Made by a program: the position numbers and the translations under genes. Shown one piece after another: positions 7,808 through 14,107 of a stretch of DNA of 14,107 nt. Under the pieces are notes generated by a model, which saw only the letters and a program-made list of their open reading frames with translations, was not told where the DNA came from and made no database searches. Location of the stretch: assembly GCF_000003605.2 (NCBI RefSeq), contig NW_003134364.1, forward strand, positions 62,402-76,508, given 5' to 3'. Position 1 is the first letter of the stretch. The number at the start of each line of letters is the position of its first letter. This DNA comes from Saccoglossus kowalevskii. Its lineage: Eukaryota > Hemichordata > Enteropneusta > Harrimaniidae.

Positions 7808-8952
7808 AATCATCTTCTGGATTTTGCGTTCAATACTGACAATAAAATGAACGGTAATTATTGAACAGTCTATTGGTGATGAATTTCATGCTTTACTTAC
7901 ATGTTAAAATAGTCAGTTTGTACAAGCTTGAAGCTGAATTAGCAATTTATGACGACAACATTTGCAAGTAACATGTATCAACTCTTAAGAAATTTAAGTG
8001 CTTGCTGGGCACTAAAGATAGCTAGGCACCTTGTACATTGTCAATTGCTTGGGAAAATTTATTGATTTTATTTCTAAGCTTTAGTTTAGTCTATTTTTTG
8101 TTTATTTTTCGTGACCATTGATTTATTGTACAAAATGTATGTTTTTTGTGGCTATACTAATGAGTGCAGTTAATCACTTGCATAGCCTATGTTTACAGAA
8201 ACTCATAATTTATTTACAAGCTGATGGCACGTGTTGAAACGGATGTGGCATTGATCATTACACACGGTTAAGGCACAAATTTGCTATTTTCATAAACTAA
8301 AAGAAGTCAAATGTAACATAATTGGTCCGTCATCGGCAACCCTAGAGATCTTGTGGTCCGAGTATAATTCCTGTTCCATTTACCATCAAAGGCTTAGTTA
8401 TTTCCGGAATACGCTCTCCATCACCACGTGCACAGTCTTCAGACATAACGGTAAACAATATTAAACACAATGACTAGGGGCCGGTATTTCTGGCTCGTAC
8501 TAGTGGCGACTTTTTAAATTTTTGAACACAATTTCCAATGTCTTCGTTGAATCCACTATGTGATAATGAGAATCGTTTAAATGTTTCAGCGGCCCAACTT
8601 CACAAGACATTGATTGACAACAGTTAATTATTTATTAGTAGCACGTCCCTTTTTCTAGTTCATGTTTTTTTTTTCTGCCAAAATCTCAACTTGTAAACTA
8701 ATTACTGTCATAAATACTACATACAATCTCTTACGTGATGTTCATAGTCACATACATCCACTTTTATAGCACGATACAAACGACCTGTGAATTTGAAAAA
8801 ACATGTCTTTACAGAAGCTTGGCTGGAGCTGTTTACTACAGCATATGACTTGCAAAGAAATAAACCCTATTGTTTAGAAGCGTATTTACTAGTATAGTAT
8901 AGAGACATATACGTCCCAAAAACCAAGCTACTGAAAGAAATTGCAAAATATG
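7808..8952. other. intronic sequence, nothing recognised
   Basis: A long stretch of AT-rich intron. I see no protein-family similarity, tRNA-like fold or repeat array. Short reading frames here lack compositional or splice support. Confidence 0.5.
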
Positions 8953-9562
8953 TAATAATAATAATCTTTATTGAAACCGTATCCCAGAGTGGGATCTTAG
9001 TTGAAAATACAATAAAGTTACAAAAAAAAATAACAAAAACAACAAAGTGTAACAACAAACATTTGAATTTAAAGAAGAAGAAAAAGAAAAGAAAAATTTA
9101 AATTATGTTGTGGTTGGTTGAGTTTTGTCATTTTTACTTTTTAGTACATCTGTTACGTGTTCATCATCCATCCTAAGTTGCTTTTATTGTATTTACTGTA
9201 ATATCCTTAATCATGATTTCTCGTTCCTCCTTGGATAGATTACAATTGAGAAGAAAATGCTTTTCGTTTTTAATTTCCTGTTTGTCACAAACTGGGCGAT
9301 TTCGATCCTCAGCTTTAAGGTTTATATCTGCCCCTTGTGATTTGAATGGTATAAAAGCAAGTTTTGTCTTAGCAGCTCTATGATTTGGATTTTTTGTACT
9401 TTTTCCATTGGTGTAACCAGATGGTGTAAGACCTGATTTGTTGATGTTCTCGCTCGTCCTAATTTCACTGCAGTGAAGCATAATTGGTTTTACAATTGCA
9501 TCAAACATTTTTAAGTATGTTTTGATTGGAATCAGTTTTTCTGAGAATAGCATTTGTTTCAT
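8953..9562 (-). pseudogene. LINE ORF2 C-terminus and 3' end (5'-truncated)
   Basis: On the minus strand, 9562-9173 is open for 129 codons. It contains YLKMFDAIVKPIMLHCSEI, the segment after the reverse-transcriptase palm usually written 'LFDAxVKPILLYGSEIW', and NRPVCDKQEIKNEKHFLLNC, a degenerate zinc-knuckle with the H-F-L-L-x-C end. After the TAG at 9175-9173 an overlapping frame stays open for ~25 more codons to about 9101, possibly the original C-terminus after a frameshift. The 3' UTR holds a hairpin, AATAAA and a terminal (TAA)n run (8953-8965 on the plus strand). Residues between CSEI and the zinc knuckle appear shorter than in related proteins. The ATG at 9562 is not a real start but lies inside the truncated ORF. 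It has the same orientation as the host gene, within its 6.1-kb intron. Confidence 0.8.
8967..8995 (-). terminator. LINE 3' hairpin and polyadenylation signal
   Basis: ATCCCA and TGGGAT with a 3-nt loop (8981-8995) form a perfect 6-bp stem. On the minus strand it is followed after 8 nt by AATAAA (8972-8967) and then an ATT/TAA run, marking the 3' end of the LINE fragment. Confidence 0.65.
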
Positions 9563-9858
9563 TTATATAAACAAAAAAAGACAAAGTAGATTTCATAATA
9601 CAAATATATACAAATGAAAGACAGGAACTTTATGAGCAATTCAACAGAATGGACAATAACTTCTCAACACACGACAGAGCCATCTCTGCTTAGACATGTT
9701 ATCAGATACATAAACAATGCTTTTACTAAACAACAAGCACTATTAACTTGTAGTTCAGTTTATTGTTGCTCATTTACACCATATCAACATGACAAAGAAA
9801 AAACTTATTAATTGTAATTTCTTTATGGCTAAAATAAAAGCTTATTACCCGTATTATT
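9563..9858. other. short intronic spacer
   Basis: AT-rich spacer between the LINE fragment and the inverted-repeat transposon. A plus-strand frame (9614-9811, 65 codons) has no recognisable similarity and is not supported as a gene. The last six bases, ATTATT (9853-9858), are the left copy of the probable target duplication of the following element. Confidence 0.6.
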
Positions 9859-9891
9859 TGCTATGTTCACACGGCAGCATTCTATCGGAGC
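9859..9891 (+). repeat. left terminal inverted repeat
   Basis: Begins TGCTATGTTCACACGGCAGC and ends TATCGGAGC. It matches the reverse complement of 10783-10815 at 30 of 33 positions; the three differences are all transitions. Confidence 0.9.
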
Positions 9892-10782
9892 TGAACTACT
9901 GCTCCTCCCACTGATTAACAGGAGATTATCTCCAATGCGTTCATAAGGTCGGGAGCCGAGATCTGCCAGAGTTCGATTCAGTTCGATCAGAGCAAAACGG
10001 AACAGTGCCCTCGATTAATGAGTATGAAAAAACTTTACGGAAATCGATTTTGGTGTCGTGTTTGTGTTGTTTCTTTACATGGCACAATGCTGATGGGCTG
10101 GGAGAAAAAAAAGTCGCGAGTCTGAGCATGGAGGTAGAAAAGACAATGCACTAGTGTTATTATTTAGGTACATGTACTAGTACCTCGAATAAACAGGAAA
10201 CACGGTAGCTAAAATGTGTTACAACCTATTATTTATTGTCATGCAAAATTACCATTTTGTAATTACTCAAATGTTAGTGATATCTAAAATACTAGTACTA
10301 TGAAGAATCACAGTCCCTCTATCCTCTCTATATATCACAGAGTGACTGCGGAAGAATCTAAACCTACTAGATCGCTTCTACAATTTTTTCTTTGGTGTCT
10401 TTAAAAAGTTTCCGTTCAGTCGTTCTTTCAAGTTTTTGTTGCATAATGTCGTACGCCATTTTTCCCGTTTCCCGTTGAGTTATCAATCTATCGCAGTGGC
10501 AGTAATTCTTTGCTCTGCCAAGTGTATATTATGGCGCATACCTCTTCTTCAAGCAGGTAATTGCGTGAAATTACGAAATATGTTGTCTCCGCCATAATTG
10601 AAATGATAGGTTACTTGAGGGCGTGATTTCGGCTCCGATAGTTAGACCCTGATGCGTTTACACGATCGGAGCCATGTCGGGACTCAACCCTATCGGAGTT
10701 TAACCCTGAGGGTTTAGTGGAGCCGAACTTGGTTCGAGCCGAACGCGTTCACACGGCCATTTTTGCTGGCTCGAGCCGTAGG

Positions 10783-10815
10783 GCTCCGATAAAATGCTGT
10801 CGTGTGAACGTAGCA
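10783..10815 (-). repeat. right terminal inverted repeat
   Basis: On the minus strand it begins TGCTACGTTCACACGACAGC and ends TATCGGAGC. It pairs with the left terminal repeat with three transition mismatches. Confidence 0.9.
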
Positions 10816-10995
10816 ATTATTATTATAGAGCAACATATATGGAAACATTCTAATATGTAACATTTTGGAAATGAATATCAGAAAGCACGGAAGAGTGTAT
10901 CGTGAAAATATATATTGTATCTACTTATACCAAACACTGCCAATGAAATATTAAAACTAAATCATGCAAGTGATATGCGGTAAATTCATTCGTAC

Positions 10996-11159
10996 CTGGT
11001 AATTTCTGTCAGTATTTGTTTAGCACCTCCAGGAATCGTATATGGGCTTACAAACTTCTTGGCGATAATCCGTCTGTAGTCATCTCTTTCGTCTTGTAGA
11101 CGAGCATGGTAACATACCTCGAGAGACAACAATAATGCCAAAGGGAACTCATCTAAGGG
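10996..11159 (-). CDS. RNF213-like exon (linker into AAA module)
   Basis: This 164-bp exon follows the acceptor ATGTGTTTAG and ends at the donor ACCAG|GTACG. It encodes PLDEFPLALLLSLEVCYHAR, continuing through a segment with IPGGAKQILTEIT, and leaves two bases (AG) to be completed by the first base of the next exon. The phase-2 end matches the acceptor at 4915, where AG+G gives Arg followed by CQNIFID. The residues fit the helical linker between RNF213 modules, including the VCYHA motif I associate with the family. The intron after it is about 6.1 kb and holds three LINE fragments, one tandem-repeat element and one inverted-repeat transposon. The frame is fully open. The next exon shares strand, phase and homology, so assignment to the same gene is secure despite the distance. 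Confidence 0.9.
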
Positions 11160-11290
11160 CTAAACACATTTATATAATATTGGGATGTTAATTGTAAAAT
11201 AAACTGCATTTCGATCAAGAAATGACTGATTTATGTTATATTTTACCAAATACACTATTACATTAACGCTCTATTGACAAAAACAACTAC

Positions 11291-11410
11291 CTCAAAGTTG
11301 TCTTCTATATTTTCCGTCATCAATCTGTATATCACTTTGTGATTATAGAACCAAACCAACACATTCATTGCTCTTTCCACGTCACGTAAACTGACAAAAC
11401 TACATTCATT
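11291..11410 (-). CDS. RNF213-like exon (linker before AAA module, 'CSFVSLRDVER')
   Basis: This 120-bp exon is the most upstream one visible. On the minus strand it follows the acceptor TTTGTATTAG and ends at the donor GAG|GTAGTT, giving exactly 40 codons, phase 0 at both ends. The peptide contains CSFVSLRDVERAMNVLVWFY, which I recognise as the conserved stretch preceding an AAA module of RNF213/mysterin proteins. These are very large cytosolic AAA+ ATPases with a C-terminal E3 ubiquitin-ligase region, linked in vertebrates to lipid droplets and antimicrobial ubiquitylation. The exon is separated by a 131-bp intron from the next one, and the reading continues without interruption (NFE|PLDEF). 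No stop or frameshift is seen. The exon before it should end in phase 0; I could not find it in the remaining 2.7 kb. Bivalves and other invertebrates often carry many RNF213-like copies, so the specific orthologue cannot be named. Confidence 0.9.
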
Positions 11411-14046
11411 CTAATACAAAGAAAAGAAAAAATGTTAATTTGAATGTTGTATTTTAAAACTAAAAGATTGGTTTTACTTCATGTGATTATAATATTATAA
11501 ATACAGAAATAGGAATGTATGCTAAATGTCATCTTGTGATTGTGTAAATGAATGCCTTTCCATATGTACTTCACATCCTACTAGAACAAAAGCATTGGCC
11601 CTAAAGAGCAGCTAATTTAGAAAGTTAAAAAAAATAAGATGCTTTTGAATACTCTGGCTATTGGTTATTAAGCTATGATAAAATAGGTCAAATGTTCTCA
11701 TATACAGCCGGAACGCAACCCACTATCATAGAGGGAGTTTATTAGACATAGGTCACATGACAAATTTCAAATGTCAGCTATAGAATTACGTATTTCCGAT
11801 AGGCCAGCAAAACTGTTATTTTGAACACCGTAGTCTTTGAAAATTTGAAATTTTCTGCAATTTATAATAAAATCTAGTTTTTATGTGCTAAATAGTGCGC
11901 TTGATTCGAGCCAGCAGTATTTTTAGAATCGCCACACATCATTTTTCTCGCCGTTAGCGAGGGAAAAATGGGTCATCGGAGCGAGTTTTTATTATTCATA
12001 GTACTATATGTAGACGGTGTAGCACAATAAGTATGATATCGTTAGAAAGCTAAATATGTCGACTTTAAGCTCAGTGATTTTCTTATAAAAAAATGCGACA
12101 CTTCCGAATCTACGAGAGTAACATTCAGGGCCCATACCACTAAGTGATTTTCCATACACGACAATGTTAACATATGACGAGATTGCTATATGAAAATGAT
12201 GAACAAAATTAAAAACATGGCTCAAAAATGGGAAATCAACATGCCAGTAATAAACCACTTGAAAAAAACTAACATGTTGGCCAGCTTAAACTTATGCAAA
12301 TCTCAGGTAAACAAGACACACCTACTGCATTTGGATTGCACCTAGAGAAATCACTGGAAAACACCATGATTATAACATCCAAATAGAATAAACTCACAGG
12401 TACACAGTCGCTAACTAGTAAACAAAAGACCACATGCTGGTCTCACCTTTGACCCAGGTGATCACGCCCTCAAACAGGGAGCACCTGAGAAAACAAATAT
12501 TCAAAAAATGCCATTGGTTCTTGCAAGGCATTACGAGCAGCCATTGGTTGATTAGTGGCATGAGACCTTACACGAAGTTTGTAAACAGATCCCCCATATA
12601 TTGTTTCCACTTTACAGAAGATGCCCATTCCTCAATCATAGTATGCGTTTATATGTTTCTGCCATGAAATGTATGTTAACATAATAATTCGTTTAGTAAA
12701 TTGATCATAAAGCCAATTTTTTTAGAATTTATGATATCAAAAACTGAAATTACAAACCATCAGTACAATGCGAATGTTAAAGAAATCTGAAGCGAAAGTT
12801 CAGCTGAATTTACAAGAATTAATTTAATGAATTAGGCATTGTAACTGAGCTATTATGCAAGCCTATTTATATACATATAATCTGTATAGTAACTAACACA
12901 CATTCAGTGTTAAATGATTACACAATTTTAACACTAGTAACGACATGTTACCTGGATGCTTCCATGAAATTAGTGCCAAGATTATGTAGCAGGTCATGAT
13001 TAATACACTGGACAATTAATATAACGAACAGTAAATGAAATAACAGATAGAAATAGACAGCTACGCAATTGATAGATTCATAAATTCAAATCAACCTCTA
13101 GTTTATAAATAATTCTAATTTGTGTACACAAGTTATCACTAATTAGGACGCCTAATTCAGATCAAAAATTAACCGTGTTTAAATGTAACACTGACTCAAC
13201 TCAATCAAAATTATGATATAGCATGTGTTTTAGTGGATATTGGAAATGGGGCTTTGTGATTAGGAATCCCATTTTTCATACACGTTCAATGTATCTGTAT
13301 GACAGAAGACATTATTATTTCATTATATTTTTAAATTCTTTTTATGAAAATGACTGTTTTGCTAATTCTAAAAATGTAACTTTATATTAGGCCACACTGA
13401 TTTAATTTTATGGATGACATCCTCTGAAGACCCCAAAACTAATGCGAGAGTGCGAAAAAAAAAATTCGGCCAAAAAAAAATGCTGCTAAAACCACAGGAC
13501 TACGGAGCAATTATTACGAATTTAACCACAGTGTATCAAAAAAACAACAAGTCTTTATTTGTAGGAGGCACATGCTGATGTACACATTTCGTACTGTATT
13601 ACTGTCACAGGTATCAGCTTTGATTTTGAAAAGGCAAGAGGATAAGGCAAATGTTAGCTTTTCCAAAGGCATACACATCAACTCAATAATAAAGAAAAAC
13701 TTACTATGCTGTATTGAAAAAAAAATAATTAAAAATGAACAATAAGTTTGTCAACAGCAGTCTGGAAATTAACTTCTTTGACATTCAAACTACAGCTTTT
13801 AAAGTGACACTTCAGATAGACTAAAGCATAAGTGTAGACACAAATGCTCTAGAACTACTTCAACTATGTAACAAATTATAAGAGGCTCGATATTGAAAAA
13901 AAACACCAACAGAGAGTCAACAAAAATTTGGATGCAGAAAATTATGTACATGTATCTTGATGAAAATGCGTCATATGATCAAAATATTACTGAATGTGTG
14001 TGCAAGCAAATTATCCGAATCAGAAAATGAAAAAAAAATAATAAGA
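11411..14046. other. upstream intron (host strand), mostly unassigned
   Basis: This is the 5' side of the first visible exon. No upstream RNF213 exon could be found on the minus strand. It contains a hairpin at 11940-11970 and a moderately GC-richer patch at 12420-12600, perhaps unrecognised repeats. From 12680 to 14046 the sequence is AT-rich with many short A runs. Possible exon-like pieces at 12447-12484 and ending at 12952 were tested and fail on phase or homology. Confidence 0.5.
11940..11970. repeat. hairpin CATTTTTCTCGC / GCGAGGGAAAAATG
   Basis: The two arms, 11940-11951 and 11957-11970, pair fully except for a 2-nt bulge, with loop CGTTA. It lies in intronic DNA that may belong to a dispersed repeat (about 11700-12270), which I cannot identify. 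Confidence 0.6.
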
Positions 14047-14107
14047 AACTTTTCTTCACCCCGTAAGGGACTTCGGCCAAGGAGCTTCTGCTGCTTTCGT
14101 TGCAGTT
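14047..14107. other. GC-richer patch at right edge, partial repeat or exon
   Basis: After long A-rich sequence (AAAAAAAATAATAAGAAAC), composition changes to CTTCACCCCGTAAGGGACTT and TTCGGCCAAGGAGCTTC up to the edge. On the minus strand it is open in two frames (one reads NCNESSRSSLAEVPYGVKKS) but resembles no RNF213 segment I know. The A-rich/TAATAA tail next to it suggests the end of a retroposed repeat in minus orientation. It is cut by the window, so it cannot be resolved. Confidence 0.35.

Larger units (their letters stand above)
9859..10815. mobile_element. 957-bp DNA transposon derivative (large MITE) with 33-bp TIRs
   Basis: The ends are inverted repeats, and ATTATT flanks both sides (9853-9858 and 10816-10821). 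The target duplication is AT-rich, so its length (6 bp, possibly shorter) is uncertain. The motif CTATCGGAG or a close variant recurs at 9882, 10633 (reverse), 10665 (as GATCGGAG), 10690 and 10783 (reverse). GTTCACACGGC recurs internally at 10747 in the same orientation as the left end. Such subterminal repeats are typical transposase-binding arrays. No transposase is recognisable: the only neat reading is a 30-codon minus-strand frame at 10459-10367 (MAYDIMQQKLERTTERKLFK...), perhaps a remnant. I do not assign a superfamily; a 6-bp duplication does not fit hAT, Tc1/mariner or piggyBac. It is GC-richer than the surrounding intron. Confidence 0.8.

Noticed and set aside
9961-9990. tRNA-like box B (GAGTTCGATTCAGTTC)
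   Set aside because: No acceptor stem, anticodon arm or box A at proper spacing; it lies inside the inverted-repeat transposon.
12004-12258. 84-codon minus-strand frame
   Set aside because: Composition and lack of similarity suggest a dispersed repeat; no splice or family support.
12447-12484. Possible small minus-strand exon with good splice signals (TTTGTTTTCTCAG acceptor, AAAG|GTGAGA donor)
   Set aside because: At 38 bp its end phase does not fit the phase-0 start of the next exon unless read through a TGA, and the peptide has no family similarity.
12952-13003. Minus-strand reading NHDLLHNLGTNFMEAS before a GTAACA donor as an upstream RNF213 exon
   Set aside because: It would leave phase 2, which is incompatible with the phase-0 exon at 11410, and the residues do not match the expected segment.

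Overview
The window is animal (invertebrate metazoan) nuclear DNA. It is AT-rich, almost entirely intronic and heavily loaded with transposable-element debris. The only host gene I can support lies on the minus strand: four well-delimited internal exons of an RNF213 (mysterin)-like giant AAA+ ATPase/E3 ubiquitin ligase, at 11410-11291, 11159-10996, 4915-4693 and 3186-3016. All four have canonical GT/AG borders and compatible phases. Joined, they give an uninterrupted 226-residue reading that covers the linker into one AAA module and its Walker A and Walker B motifs. The flanking exons, upstream above 11410 and downstream below 3016, are not visible, so the introns at both edges exceed 2.6 and 3.0 kb. 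A bivalve mollusc is my best guess for the host, from the repeat types (CvA/pearl/Helitron-like arrays of ~150-bp monomers ending in a hairpin, plus LINEs of this style). This is an inference, not proof.

Layout from left to right. (1) 1-807, minus: decayed ORF1 of an L1/Tx1-type LINE, with a coiled coil followed by an RRM-like and C-terminal part. (2) 1099-1417: small tandem and inverted repeats. (3) 1418-1967, plus: 3' end of another LINE (zinc-knuckle C-terminus, 3' hairpin, AATAAA). (4) 3016-3186: Walker B exon. (5) 3780-4670, plus: first ~150-bp-monomer array with microsatellite and terminal hairpin. (6) 4693-4915: Walker A exon. (7) 5372-6348 and 6349-6998, plus: two LINE ORF2 fragments joined head to tail, each with its own endonuclease region, the second also with reverse-transcriptase motif A. 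(8) 7004-7807, plus: second ~150-bp-monomer array with a homologous 3' end. (9) 8953-9562, minus: 3' end of a further LINE. (10) 9859-10815: a 957-bp DNA-transposon derivative with 33-bp terminal inverted repeats, a probable 6-bp target duplication and internal copies of a terminal motif. (11) 10996-11410: two exons separated by a 131-bp intron. (12) 11411-14107: unassigned intron, with one hairpin at 11940-11970 and a GC-richer patch at the right edge.

The elements do not act together as a system. They are independent insertions in the introns of one large gene. The most interesting points are the architecture shared by the two tandem-repeat elements (monomers, microsatellite, 3' hairpin ending CTAAT), the similar hairpin-plus-AATAAA design at the two LINE 3' ends, and the inverted-repeat element with dispersed CTATCGGAG motifs.
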